Positions 37,097 through 47,203 of a DNA stretch of 64,000 bases are shown piece by piece. The stretch spans positions 20,998-84,997 of the forward strand of contig CAJUOI010000003.1 in the NCBI GenBank assembly GCA_910588615.1. Direction: 5' to 3'. The stretch's first letter is position 1. Every line of letters starts with the position of its first letter. This DNA comes from an uncultured Christensenellaceae bacterium (GTDB taxonomy: Bacteria; Bacillota; Clostridia; Christensenellales; Borkfalkiaceae). Position numbers and translations under genes: made by a program. Under the pieces are notes generated by a model, which was given only the letters and a program-made list of their open reading frames with translations, was not told the DNA's origin and searched no databases.

Positions 37097-37552
37097 TTAT
37101 CTTACTTGTTTTTCCATTACATAATTAGTCAAGGCAATTCTGTTTCTTACAACTTGATGCTCTTTGACAACCTTAAAACCTCTTTGCTCAAAAAAAGGTT
37201 TAGCCGTTATAGATGCGTGAGTAATTATTTTATTTACTTTTACCGCTTGTTCCAATTTGTCGCAGATTATCGTTGCAACACCTCGACGCTGGTAATCTTT
37301 ATGCACATATAGCCTATCAAGATAACCCGAATTGTCAATATCGCCAAAACCGACTATAATATTATTTTCAACTGCAACAACAGTAAAATGTTCGGAAAGA
37401 GATTTGTTCCACACCTCTAAATCTATTTTGTCAGTAGCCCAAACTTTTAACTGTTCTTGCGAATAATCTTTGGCATTTATAGTATGAACTGTATGATAAA
37501 ACAGTTTAACTAAATCCTCGCAGTCTGTCGGCTTATATTCTCTGATAATCAT
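37097..37552 (-). CDS. GNAT-family N-acetyltransferase
   Basis: This 151-residue single-domain GNAT has the N-terminal IREYKPTDCEDLVKLFYHTV, the beta4 strand NIIVGFGDIDNSGYLDRLYV and the acetyl-CoA loop YQRRGVATIICDKLE. It ends FFEQRGFKVVKEHQV, as in YafP/ElaA-type enzymes. The substrate is unknown. The gene is more AT-rich than its neighbours and shares a similar terminator with the next gene, which suggests the pair came in together. Confidence 0.87.
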   Translation of the reverse strand: MIIREYKPTDCEDLVKLFYHTVHTINAKDYSQEQLKVWATDKIDLEVWNKSLSEHFTVVAVENNIIVGFGDIDNSGYLDRLYVHKDYQRRGVATIICDKLEQAVKVNKIITHASITAKPFFEQRGFKVVKEHQVVRNRIALTNYVMEKQVR

Positions 37553-37652
37553 TCAGTCCTCTAAATTACTGATTATCGTACAATTATTATAGCAAAAACA
37601 AAATATTCAATCAAGCAAACCGTAAGGCACTCCGAGACTTCTTTCAAATAAC

Positions 37653-37689
37653 AAAAAATGACCGACAAAATAGCGGTTCTTATCAGTCA
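37653..37689 (-). terminator. Terminator after the XRE-membrane gene
   Basis: An imperfect 10-base stem TGACCGACAA/TTATCAGTCA (37659-37668 with 37680-37689) is followed leftwards by TTTTTTG. It is about three-quarters identical to the terminator at 37041-37075, implying a shared origin. Confidence 0.7.
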
Positions 37690-37725
37690 TCTAATGGTGG
37701 GGCGGTAGTAACCTAAAACGAATAT

Positions 37726-38190
37726 TTATTTAGACTTAACGCGAATATTCAAAAAGTGATTGACAATGCTTTCGACTGTACGATATACGCAATACACAAT
37801 CCAAACTATCCAAGTGTACTGCCATTTTTGTGATATTAAACTAATTACAATATATAATAAAGCCACAACAATGGCTATAATCCAATTCATAATTTTTTTG
37901 TGCTTACGTATTATGACGTTACTTCTATTCAGTGCGCATTTTACGTTTTCTTCCGAAACTTTTTTATAATCGCTATCGTTTATCCGTTCGCCGTTTAATA
38001 TTTCATTTATGCTCACGTCATAAAATTTGCTTAAAATTTGTAGCATTTCAACAGGTGGTAAATAATTACCGTTTTCCCAGCGTGAAACGGTTTTATTCGT
38101 TACACCAATTTGTTCACCCAATTCATCTTGCGTAAGATTTTTTTCTTTCCGCAATTCAGACAAAAAGACACCGATTTTTTGTATATCCAT
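37726..38190 (-). CDS. XRE-family HTH protein with C-terminal membrane segments
   Basis: This 154-residue protein has an HTH_3 domain (LTQDELGEQIGVTNKTVSRWENG, about residues 20-42), a connecting region with INEILNGERI, and two hydrophobic helices (about 105-145). This layout is common in Firmicutes for membrane-tethered regulators controlling resistance or transport genes. The target is unknown. It is AT-rich like the adjacent GNAT gene. The 240 bases upstream to the tRNA contain no gene. Confidence 0.8.
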   Translation of the reverse strand: MDIQKIGVFLSELRKEKNLTQDELGEQIGVTNKTVSRWENGNYLPPVEMLQILSKFYDVSINEILNGERINDSDYKKVSEENVKCALNRSNVIIRKHKKIMNWIIAIVVALLYIVISLISQKWQYTWIVWIVYCVYRTVESIVNHFLNIRVKSK

Positions 38191-38431
38191 AATGAATACC
38201 TCCCTATGTCCGTTATCATTATTATATCATACAAATATGGAAAAGCATTGCCCATAAACAGCGAATTTCAAACAAATATCGGATATGTTATAGAATTTGT
38301 GGCACTGTGGCGGGTGCCTGAATAATGTATGAACAAGTGCGCCGCGTTCGTCATACGCGTGCCGCCTGAAAAACGGCAAAAGAAAAAACCTAACCCGAAC
38401 ACTTATTTTGTGGTTCGTTTTAGGTTTGGAC

Positions 38432-38507
38432 TGGTGGAGCTAACCGGGTTCGAACCGGTGGCCTCTTGAATGCCATTCAAGCGCGCTACCAACTGCGCCA
38501 TAACCCC
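38432..38507 (-). tRNA. tRNA-Ala (anticodon GGC)
   Basis: A cloverleaf can be drawn with acceptor GGGGTTA/TAGCTCC, D-loop GCGCAGTTGGTAGCGC, anticodon stem CTTGA/TCAAG around loop ATGGCAT, T-loop GGTTCGAACCC and encoded CCA. Anticodon GGC reads alanine GCC and GCU. Confidence 0.95.
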
Positions 38508-38545
38508 GAATTCAGTTTTATTACCACCTCTTACGTTCTCAATAG

Positions 38546-38585
38546 CATTCACGAAATCGGGAATCTTCTTCCCGATTTCGAATGC
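38546..38585. other. Long hairpin between tRNA-Ala and dnaJ
   Basis: A 12-base perfect stem CGAAATCGGGAA/TTCCCGATTTCG (38552-38563 with 38569-38580) is extended by GCATT/AATGC. No T-tract follows on either strand. It may end the dnaJ transcript or mark the upstream limit of the tRNA gene. Confidence 0.5.
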
Positions 38586-38649
38586 AATTTTGCGATTCAG
38601 GCGCAAAAGCGTCGCTTTACGGCTTGCACAAGCGCGCTAATGTTTCATT

Positions 38650-39813
38650 TTATTTCTTATGATTATACGGATTTACGCCGTAGAGCGCGCTCATGTTGTC
38701 TGCGTATTTCTTTGCTTTGTCGTAGTTCTTTACGTCGAAATTTTTAAGAGCCTCTTCCATCAGCTTCTTTTCGTGTTTTACTTTCATGGGCACTTCCACG
38801 AGAACACGAATAAACAGACTTCCCGCACCCGTCTTGGTCTTAATACCCTTGCCGCGTACCGTGAATACCGTGCCGGACTGCGTACCTTCGGGAATGGGAT
38901 ACTCGAACGCGTTGTCCAAATCGGGTACCTTCACCGTTCCGCCGAGTGCCGCCGTCATGTAAGGAATGGGCAGATCGACGTATAAGTCCATATTCTTGCG
39001 CGTAAAAATTTTATGCGGCTCGATTTTAAACGCGATAATCAGATCGCCGGGCTGTCCGCCGAGGGTAGACGCCTTCCCAAAGCCCTTCTTCTTCATGTAA
39101 GAGCTGTTATCCACGCCCGCGGGAATGGTAACGGAAATCTTTGTTTCCTTGCGCGCGTAACCCTTGCCCTTGCAGTCGGGGCACTTGTCGGTAACCACTT
39201 TGCCCTTGCCGTTACATTCGGGACAGATCCCCATGCGCACCGTTCTGCCGAACATGGTGTCCTGCGTAACGCGGATCTGACCCTTTCCGCCGCACTTTAA
39301 GCACATTCTCATCGCCGTGCCGAACTTTGCGCCCGTTCCGCGGCACGCCGCGCACGGCTCGTTGCGGGTATAAGTAAACTCTTTCGTGCAGCCCTTTGCG
39401 GCATCCATAAACGAAAGCGTCATTTCCGTCTGGATATCTTCGCCCGTGGTAGCCGCCTGCTGTGCTCCCGCCGCCCCCGCGCCGCCCGCAGCGGCATTGG
39501 AGAAGCCCTGAAACATACTTTCGAAAATATCGCTGAAACCGCCGAAGCCGCCTGCGCCGCCCATATTGCCCATATTGGGCATTCCTTTGGGACGGTTGAG
39601 CTCGAAATCATACGCCGCGCGCTTTTGCTTATCGGACAGGATTTCGTTTGCCTCGTTAATCTCCTTAAACTTTTCAGCCGCAACCGCGTCGCCGGGATGA
39701 AGGTCGGGGTGATACTGTTTTACGAGCTTTTTATACGCCGCCTTGATTTCCTCTTCGCCGGCGTCGTTTTTCAGCCCGAGAATTTCGTAGTAATTTTTCT
39801 TCGTGTCTGCCAT
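38650..39813 (-). CDS. dnaJ: Chaperone DnaJ
   Basis: This 387-residue protein has a J domain with YHPDLHPGD (the HPD that stimulates DnaK) and a Gly/Met/Phe-rich linker with an Ala/Gly run. Four zinc-binding CxxCxGxG repeats follow (CAACRGTG, CLKCGGKG, CPECNGKG, CPDCKGKG), then the beta-rich substrate domains. It is last in grpE-dnaK-dnaJ, about 100 bases after dnaK. The third and fourth repeats are separated by the usual spacing, so both zinc sites appear intact. Confidence 0.95.
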   Translation of the reverse strand: MADTKKNYYEILGLKNDAGEEEIKAAYKKLVKQYHPDLHPGDAVAAEKFKEINEANEILSDKQKRAAYDFELNRPKGMPNMGNMGGAGGFGGFSDIFESMFQGFSNAAAGGAGAAGAQQAATTGEDIQTEMTLSFMDAAKGCTKEFTYTRNEPCAACRGTGAKFGTAMRMCLKCGGKGQIRVTQDTMFGRTVRMGICPECNGKGKVVTDKCPDCKGKGYARKETKISVTIPAGVDNSSYMKKKGFGKASTLGGQPGDLIIAFKIEPHKIFTRKNMDLYVDLPIPYMTAALGGTVKVPDLDNAFEYPIPEGTQSGTVFTVRGKGIKTKTGAGSLFIRVLVEVPMKVKHEKKLMEEALKNFDVKNYDKAKKYADNMSALYGVNPYNHKK

Positions 39814-39916
39814 AAATAAATCCTTTTCTTCGTCCCTGAACGCAACTTATTTTTCCCGAATTCAACGCCGACGACCCCGTTGAGGGGTCGCCGAAACGTC
39901 GTTTCAGATTACTCGA

Positions 39917-41731
<1,815 letters not shown>

Positions 41732-41741
41732 TCACCCGAAT

Positions 41742-42764
41742 TTATTTTGTAACTACCACCTGCGCGTAACGCAGGATTTTCCCGTTTTGTTCATACCCCT
41801 TCTGATACACTTCCTTCACGATCCCGCTCGCCTCGCCCGCCTTGCACTCGACTGCGGCAATCGCCTCGCTGTCTTTCGGGTCGAATTCCTGCCCGATGGG
41901 GTTGATTTCCGCGATGTTTTCATCGCTGAGCAATTTATGAAACGCGTTGAGCACCATCTCCACGCCCTTGCGGGTATTGGCGTCGGCGCAGCTTTGCAGC
42001 GCGCGTTCGAGATTATCGCCGATCGGGAACAGCTTCTTCACCACGTCCGCCCTGCCATCGGCATAAGACTGCGATTTCGTGTTCTGCGTGCGCCTGCGGT
42101 AGTTGTCGTACTCCGCCGTAACCGCGATCCACTTGCGCTTGTACTCTTCCGCCTCCGCCGCAGACGCCCCGCCCGACGTTTTGCCCGCTGCCGTGCCCGC
42201 GCCCGAAGACGCCGCACTCGGTTTGGATTCGCTCTGGGACGAGCTCGCTTTCGCAGGCGTTTTCCCTGCGCCCGATGCTTTGGAAGCGGCGCCGTCTGCG
42301 GGCTTCGCCGTCTTGGTTTCCGTAACGGGCTCCTCTTTCGGCTCTTCCTTTACCGATTCTTTTGCAGGCTCTTCCGCCTTCGGCTCCTCTTTTATCGCTT
42401 CTTCGGACTCTTCGGGATAATTCCCTTCGGATTGTTCGGTATAGTTCTGCGCAGGCTGTTCGGGATAGGGCTGCTGTCCGTCGTAATTCTCCGGATACCC
42501 TTCGGGATAGCCGTACCCCTCGGGATAACCCTCCGGATAGCCTTCGGGATAACCGTAGCCTTCGGGGTAAGCATAGCCCTCCGGATAGCCGTACCCCTCG
42601 GGATAGCCGTAGCCTTCCGGATAACCGTAGCCTTCCGGATACCCCTGCCCGTCGTAATTCTCGGGATAGCCCTCGGGATAGCCGTAGCCGTCCCCGTAAG
42701 GCGCGCCGTCATAATTTGCTTCGTCCGGCGCGTAGCCGTCTTTTTTCTTCTTGTCGGGCTTCAT
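41742..42764 (-). CDS. grpE: Nucleotide exchange factor GrpE with a Tyr-rich repeat extension
   Basis: The C-terminal 150 or so residues are a normal GrpE ([46 protein letters not shown] core, [10 protein letters not shown]). In front of it lies a long extension: residues about 11-105 are repeats of YPEGYG and YPENYDGQ, and about 105-190 are a Glu/Pro/Ala/Ser linker. GrpE proteins normally carry only a short acidic tail. ATG 42764 has GAGG five bases upstream; a GTG at 42812 lacks one. No hrcA gene or CIRCE operator was found in the window. Confidence 0.92.
   Translation of the reverse strand: MKPDKKKKDGYAPDEANYDGAPYGDGYGYPEGYPENYDGQGYPEGYGYPEGYGYPEGYGYPEGYAYPEGYGYPEGYPEGYPEGYGYPEGYPENYDGQQPYPEQPAQNYTEQSEGNYPEESEEAIKEEPKAEEPAKESVKEEPKEEPVTETKTAKPADGAASKASGAGKTPAKASSSQSESKPSAASSGAGTAAGKTSGGASAAEAEEYKRKWIAVTAEYDNYRRRTQNTKSQSYADGRADVVKKLFPIGDNLERALQSCADANTRKGVEMVLNAFHKLLSDENIAEINPIGQEFDPKDSEAIAAVECKAGEASGIVKEVYQKGYEQNGKILRYAQVVVTK
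42483..42686 (-). repeat. Tandem coding repeat in grpE
   Basis: Imperfect 18- and 12-base units encode GYPEGY-type hexamers; about a dozen PEGY units can be counted in residues 27-94. The third codon positions vary between units (TCC, CCC, TTC families on the plus strand), so this is not simple slippage of identical copies but a maintained protein repeat. Confidence 0.85.
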
Positions 42765-42895
42765 CTCGACCTCACTTGCGCTTTTTGCATCTTCAATGCG
42801 ACAATTTAACACTTTTATATAACAGATTTTGAAGCGGCTTAAACAAAATTCCGCAAAAAAAGTTTTTCTTTTTTAAAATTTTTTCCCGCAGTACT

Positions 42896-42924
42896 TTACA
42901 TTCGGAAGATTTTATATTACAATA
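42896..42924 (+). promoter_or_regulatory. Promoter of the phosphoribosyltransferase gene
   Basis: TTTACA (42896-42901), a 17-base spacer and TACAAT (42919-42924) point right, about 45 bases before the start codon. The leftward promoter of grpE must lie in the same 204-base interval but was not clearly identified. Confidence 0.7.
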
Positions 42925-42968
42925 GTTTCAGACGGTCGCAAATACCCGTCCGTCGGGGGGAGAGGAAC

Positions 42969-43613
42969 ATGAAATCGGAATCTTACGAACTTATTTCGGC
43001 ACGCAATAAAACCGTTTCGATGCAAGCCATCGGCGGACATTTCGTAACGCAGCACTCGCACGTGAGCCACTGCATCGATTTAACGAAGTTGAAATCGGAA
43101 ACGACAAGCGCGAAGGGCGCCGCGAAGCTGCTTGCCGCACGCTTTCTGACCGCGCCCGCAGACACCGTAATCACCTTGGAGCGCACGAAAATGGTAGGCG
43201 CGTTCCTCGCGGAAGAACTCGCGTTTTCTGGCATCAACGTCGGCAAGAACTTTGCCGTCGTAACACCCGAAATCACCGACGATAAAATGTTTCTCAGGGA
43301 CAACCTGATCCCCTACGTAAAACACCGCCGCGTCATATTACTGAGCGCGACGGCAACAACGGGCATTACTTTGAAGAGCGCCCTCGAAGGCATCGTTTAC
43401 TACGGCGGCGAGCCCGTCGGCGCAGCAGTACTGTTCGGCGGCAATTTCGGCGAAACAGTGCAGATCGGAAAATTCACCGTACCCGTGGAGCGTCTGTTCT
43501 CCGCAGAGGACGTAGACGGCTACGCCTCCTATCCCGCCAATGCCTGTCCCCTCTGCCGCGCCGGAAAGAAGGTGGACGCGGTCGTCAATTCTTACGGGTA
43601 TTCGAAGCTTTAA
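42969..43613 (+). CDS. PyrE-like phosphoribosyltransferase with C-terminal Cys pair
   Basis: This 214-residue protein has a type I phosphoribosyltransferase fold: VITLERTKMVGAFLAEELA, then RRVILLSATATTGITLKSALE at the PRPP-loop position, and VGAAVLFGG. The usual acidic pair of the PRPP motif (for example VDDVITTG) is replaced by SA, so catalytic function is uncertain. The C-terminus carries CPLCRAGKKVDAVVN, a possible half zinc-knuckle. GGGGAGAGG precedes ATG 42969. It is monocistronic and ends in a strong terminator. It may be an orotate phosphoribosyltransferase relative with another role. Confidence 0.7.
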   Translation: MKSESYELISARNKTVSMQAIGGHFVTQHSHVSHCIDLTKLKSETTSAKGAAKLLAARFLTAPADTVITLERTKMVGAFLAEELAFSGINVGKNFAVVTPEITDDKMFLRDNLIPYVKHRRVILLSATATTGITLKSALEGIVYYGGEPVGAAVLFGGNFGETVQIGKFTVPVERLFSAEDVDGYASYPANACPLCRAGKKVDAVVNSYGYSKL

Positions 43614-43683
43614 ATTATTTTCCGCACCGTTCGTTTCGTCCACGTCGCTTTGGGCGAGCGGTAATTTCTTTGCATATTAAAAC

Positions 43684-43713
43684 AGACCCCGACGGCGTTC
43701 GGGGTCTTTTTTT
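43684..43713 (+). terminator. Terminator after the phosphoribosyltransferase gene
   Basis: A 9-base perfect stem AGACCCCGA/TCGGGGTCT (43684-43692 with 43699-43707) is followed by seven T residues. Confidence 0.9.
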
Positions 43714-43742
43714 ATCGGAATCAATCGAAATTTTCAACCGAT

Positions 43743-44573
43743 TCAATTCAGAAAATCCTTTCTGTAATTTACGCCGAAGTATTCGGCAAGCTCTTTTAAT
43801 TGCTCGTCCGTGATGGTATTGACTCTCGGGCGGTTGCAGGCGAGCATATAGATTTGCGCCGCCTTCTCCACCGTTTCGATAAGCCCGAACGTTTCGTCCA
43901 GACTCTTTCCCGCGCCGTAGATTCCGTGCATCGCCCAGATAACGAGGCGGAATTCCGCCATTTTCTTTGCCGTCGCCTCGCCGATCCCATTCGTTCCGCA
44001 GAGCATCCAAGGCAGAATCCCAACGCCGTCGGGAAACACCACGATACATTCCGTACACATTTCCCAAAGGGTATGCGTGAACTTCTTTTCGTCCAGCTCG
44101 TGCACGAAATTCATGGCAAGCGTATGCGTCGGGTGCGAGTGCATGACAACTCTGTTTTCGGGATCCTTTTTAAGCCGCGCCATGTGGCACATGAGGTGTG
44201 CGGGAAGCTCGCTCGTCGTTCTCCCCCCGTCTTTATACCCCCACAAGAGTTCCACGCCCTTGTTGTCGGGCGCGATCCTCACGATTCCGAGATTCGTTTC
44301 GGGGCCGTCCTCTACGTTCTTGAAATATTTGCCCGTGCCCGTAACGATAAAAATTTTTCCCGCAAGAGGCGCGGTATCGAACTCCCCCGCGTTTACTCCC
44401 ATCAACGGAATGGTACGGATCGCCTTGTCCGGATCCAAGTATTCGGCAACCTCGCGTTCGTCTAAAAGGTAACTGATATTCCCGCCGTTGCGCTCATCCC
44501 AGCCGAGGCGGTACATATTCGCCGCCGTCTTACACAGTTCCCGCACGAAAGGCGCGCTCATAATGTCTTTCAT
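43743..44573 (-). CDS. rhaD: Rhamnulose-1-phosphate aldolase
   Basis: This 276-residue class II aldolase has the RhaD pattern: GWDERNGGNISYLLDEREV near the N-terminus, HSHPTHTLAMNFVHELDEK with the zinc histidines, and WAMHGIYGAGKSLDETFGLIE with the third zinc His. It cleaves L-rhamnulose-1-phosphate to dihydroxyacetone phosphate and L-lactaldehyde. ATG 44573 overlaps the rhaA stop by four bases, with GAGGAG ahead of it; the frame upstream to 44945 is a rhaA shadow. It is last in rhaB-rhaA-rhaD. Confidence 0.95.
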   Translation of the reverse strand: MKDIMSAPFVRELCKTAANMYRLGWDERNGGNISYLLDEREVAEYLDPDKAIRTIPLMGVNAGEFDTAPLAGKIFIVTGTGKYFKNVEDGPETNLGIVRIAPDNKGVELLWGYKDGGRTTSELPAHLMCHMARLKKDPENRVVMHSHPTHTLAMNFVHELDEKKFTHTLWEMCTECIVVFPDGVGILPWMLCGTNGIGEATAKKMAEFRLVIWAMHGIYGAGKSLDETFGLIETVEKAAQIYMLACNRPRVNTITDEQLKELAEYFGVNYRKDFLN

Positions 44574-45796
44574 CTTTTTAACAACTCCTCTTTTTCGTAT
44601 GCTCTGATTTCGGACAGATAGTCCTCTTTCGCTCCTTCTCGTTTTAAGTACTCTTTCCACACCGCGCCGAAAGGCAGATCCTTTCCTTCCTCCTGCTTTA
44701 CCATAAGCGCAGTGAAGTCCGCGTTGTCCTGCAATTTCTTCAACCGATCGTGGTCGATAAGCAGCGCATACAGCAACGCTTTCTGCATTGCCCTCTGCCC
44801 CGTAACCCACGCAGACAGGCGGTTGATACTTGCGTCGAAATAGTCGAGACCGATCAAAACTTTTTCCGTTGCGTTGTTGCGCACGATTTCCTTTGCGATC
44901 TCTTTGAGTTCGTCCTCGAACAGTACGACGTGGTCGCTGTCCCAACGCACGCCGCGCGTAACGTGCAGAGCTACTCTGTCATAAAACGCCAAAAGTGCGG
45001 GGATCTTATCCGAAACGTATTCGAGCGGATGATAGTGCCCGTTGTCGAGCAAACAGCAGATATCGTTCTTTGCGGCGTAATTCTGATAAAACTCGTTACT
45101 GCCCACCGTATAACTCTCAACGCCTATCCCGAACACCTTACTCTCCACCGCAACGACGACTTTATTTCTATCGTAATCGCAGGACAGGATTTCGTCCAAG
45201 CTTTTTTTCAGGCGCAGGCGCGGGGTCAGTCTGTCCGCAGGCACGTCTTTGAAACCGTCCGGAATCCAGATATTCATAAGACAGTGCGTGTTCATTTCGC
45301 TTGCGAAATACTCCGCGATTTTCAAACACGCCTTGCAGTGCCGTACCCAGAATCGGCGGATATTTTCATCGGGGGAGGATAGCGTCAACCCGTCTTTTAC
45401 GTTCTTATGAGAAAACATCGTCGGGTTGAAGTCGATCCCCTGTAAACCGAGTTTCTTTGCAAACTTCACCCATTCGGCAAAATGCTTCGGCTCGTATTGG
45501 TCGCGGTCGCAATCCGCGCCCACCGCATAACTTGCGTGCAGGTTCAGCCGTTTCGTGCCGGGCATAAACGAAAACGCCTTTTCGATATCCGCCTTCAACT
45601 CCCCGAAGTTCCGCGCCCTGCCTTTGTAGTTCCCCGTCGTCTGAATACCGCCCGACAGCGCGCCGCCTCCGTCCAAGCCCACGACGTCGTCCCCCTGCCA
45701 GCAGTGGACCGACACGGGAATTTCTTTGAGTTTTTTAAGCGCGGCTTCGGTGTCGACCCCGTAAGCGGCGTATTCTTTTTTTGCCTGTTCGTACAT
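44570..45796 (-). CDS. rhaA: L-rhamnose isomerase
   Basis: This 408-residue protein shows RhaA motifs: PVSVHCWQGDDVVGLDGGG at the N-terminus, LGLQGIDFNPTMFSHKNVKDG, AVESKVFGIGVESYTVGS with metal-binding residues, and LLDNGHYHP. It converts L-rhamnose to L-rhamnulose. It follows rhaB by three bases and overlaps rhaD by four, so the three genes form one coupled operon. Confidence 0.97.
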   Translation of the reverse strand: MYEQAKKEYAAYGVDTEAALKKLKEIPVSVHCWQGDDVVGLDGGGALSGGIQTTGNYKGRARNFGELKADIEKAFSFMPGTKRLNLHASYAVGADCDRDQYEPKHFAEWVKFAKKLGLQGIDFNPTMFSHKNVKDGLTLSSPDENIRRFWVRHCKACLKIAEYFASEMNTHCLMNIWIPDGFKDVPADRLTPRLRLKKSLDEILSCDYDRNKVVVAVESKVFGIGVESYTVGSNEFYQNYAAKNDICCLLDNGHYHPLEYVSDKIPALLAFYDRVALHVTRGVRWDSDHVVLFEDELKEIAKEIVRNNATEKVLIGLDYFDASINRLSAWVTGQRAMQKALLYALLIDHDRLKKLQDNADFTALMVKQEEGKDLPFGAVWKEYLKREGAKEDYLSEIRAYEKEELLKR

Positions 45797-45799
45797 GAT

Positions 45800-47098
45800 T
45801 TACCTCTCCATTTGGATTTTTAAGTTTCCGAGCGCCGTAGCCTCAATCGGGATCGCCTTTACCTTGATTTTGCAAACCTCTTCCGTAAGCTCGTTCAAAA
45901 GCTTGTTCTTTGCGCCTCCGCCCACGATATAGAGCGTGTCGAAATCTTTTCCGCTATTTCGCTTCAATTCATCCAACGCGGTTCGATAGGTTACGGCAAA
46001 ACTGAAAAACGCACATCGGAAATAGTCTCCGACCGTCTGCGGTTTATCGCTTAAACACGAATCAAACGCCTCCTTCATACTGTCTGGCGCAAGGAATCTG
46101 CCGTCGTTTACGTCTACGCATCCCCGATACGCGCTTCGCCTCGCCTCCGCCTCGATTTGCGGAAAGGACTTTTCGGGGCAGAGCTCGCCGCGCAAACGGT
46201 TGACCACCCACATACCCATAACGTTCTTCTGATATCGGTAATAACCTACACCGCCCTCGTTGGAATAATTTGCCGTGCGGCTGTTATCGTCCGTAATTGC
46301 GCTCGGCACCTTCAAGCCCAGAAGCGACCACGTTCCGCTCGAAATATAGGGGCTGTTTCCCTCCATAGGAATCCCCTCCACCGCGCTTGCCGTGTCGTGG
46401 GAGGCGCACAGCACCACCTCCGTCTGCCCGCCGACCGCCCTTGCGATTTCCGGCTTTAACTCCCCCACGCAAGTACCCGCGGGGTATAGTTTTCCGAATA
46501 GCCTTTCGGGCAAACCGAGCCGCGCGATGATTTCCCCGTCGTACTCTCCCGTTCTTGCGTTGACGAGTCCCGTCGTGGTGGCGTTGGTATACTCGTGCAG
46601 TTTCCTTCCCGTGAGTACGTAATTAACATACTCCGGAATCATCAGAAAATCCGTTGCGCCGTCTAAAATGTCGGACAATTTATCGTCGTACAGTTGATAG
46701 ACGGTATTGAAGGGCTGAAACTGGATTCCCGTTCTTGCGTACAGCTCCCGGAAAGGCACGGCTTCATGCACCCGCTCTATCGCCCGTTCCGTGCGCCGAT
46801 CACGGTAGGCGTAGCAGGGCAAAATCTCTTCGTCCCCGCTCATTAAAACGTAGTCCACAGCCCACGTGTCCACGGCAAGCGATTGAATTTGCGGATACCT
46901 TTCAAACGCAGCTTTCACCCCTTTGATAACGTGTTCCGCAAGGCTCTCAATATCCCATACGAGATGCCCGTTTACTTCCTTAACACCGTTCGGAAAGCGG
47001 TATACCTCGTCCGTTTGAATTTGGTCGCCCTCCTTCCAGCCGACGATATGCCGCCCGCTCGACGCCCCGATATCGATTGCAAGATAATACTTTTTCAT
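45800..47098 (-). CDS. rhaB: L-rhamnulokinase
   Basis: This 432-residue FGGY-family kinase has IDIGASSGRHIVGW (phosphate 1 loop) and TWAVDYVLM. The FGGY-like C-terminal motif is in YIVGGGAKNKLLNELTEEV. It phosphorylates L-rhamnulose to the 1-phosphate. It is slightly shorter than E. coli RhaB (489) but within the Firmicutes range. The promoter lies unusually close: the -10 box ends 11 bases before the ATG. Confidence 0.95.
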   Translation of the reverse strand: MKKYYLAIDIGASSGRHIVGWKEGDQIQTDEVYRFPNGVKEVNGHLVWDIESLAEHVIKGVKAAFERYPQIQSLAVDTWAVDYVLMSGDEEILPCYAYRDRRTERAIERVHEAVPFRELYARTGIQFQPFNTVYQLYDDKLSDILDGATDFLMIPEYVNYVLTGRKLHEYTNATTTGLVNARTGEYDGEIIARLGLPERLFGKLYPAGTCVGELKPEIARAVGGQTEVVLCASHDTASAVEGIPMEGNSPYISSGTWSLLGLKVPSAITDDNSRTANYSNEGGVGYYRYQKNVMGMWVVNRLRGELCPEKSFPQIEAEARRSAYRGCVDVNDGRFLAPDSMKEAFDSCLSDKPQTVGDYFRCAFFSFAVTYRTALDELKRNSGKDFDTLYIVGGGAKNKLLNELTEEVCKIKVKAIPIEATALGNLKIQMER

Positions 47099-47109
47099 AA
47101 GTCCCGTCT

Positions 47110-47137
47110 ATTATATCATAATTACCCAACAAAACAA
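47110..47137 (-). promoter_or_regulatory. Leftward promoter of rhaBAD
   Basis: TTGTTT (47137-47132), a 16-base spacer and TATAAT (47115-47110) are read leftwards. Only 11 bases separate the -10 box from the rhaB start codon, so the transcript should have a leader of about five bases and no usual ribosome site. Confidence 0.65.
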
Positions 47138-47168
47138 GGTCATTTTTTTAGATAAAAACTGACTGTAT

Positions 47169-47197
47169 TTGACTTTACGGATAAAGTATGCTATACT
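47169..47197 (+). promoter_or_regulatory. Rightward promoter of the rhamnose regulator
   Basis: TTGACT (47169-47174), a 17-base spacer and TATACT (47192-47197) are read rightwards. The expected transcription start (about 47204) coincides with the first in-frame ATG of the regulator. Confidence 0.75.
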
Positions 47198-47203
47198 GGT
47201 TGT

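Noticed and set aside
42483..42686. CRISPR array
   Set aside because: The repeat units are 12-18 bases, contiguous and in frame within grpE; there are no spacers and no cas genes nearby.
42392..42832. Plus- and minus-strand frames in the grpE repeat (Arg/Ser- and Thr/Ile-rich)
   Set aside because: They arise from the same tandem repeat read in other frames and have no ribosome sites.
42765..42968. CIRCE operator upstream of grpE
   Set aside because: No TTAGCACTC-N9-GAGTGCTAA or close variant could be found; control of the operon remains unknown.
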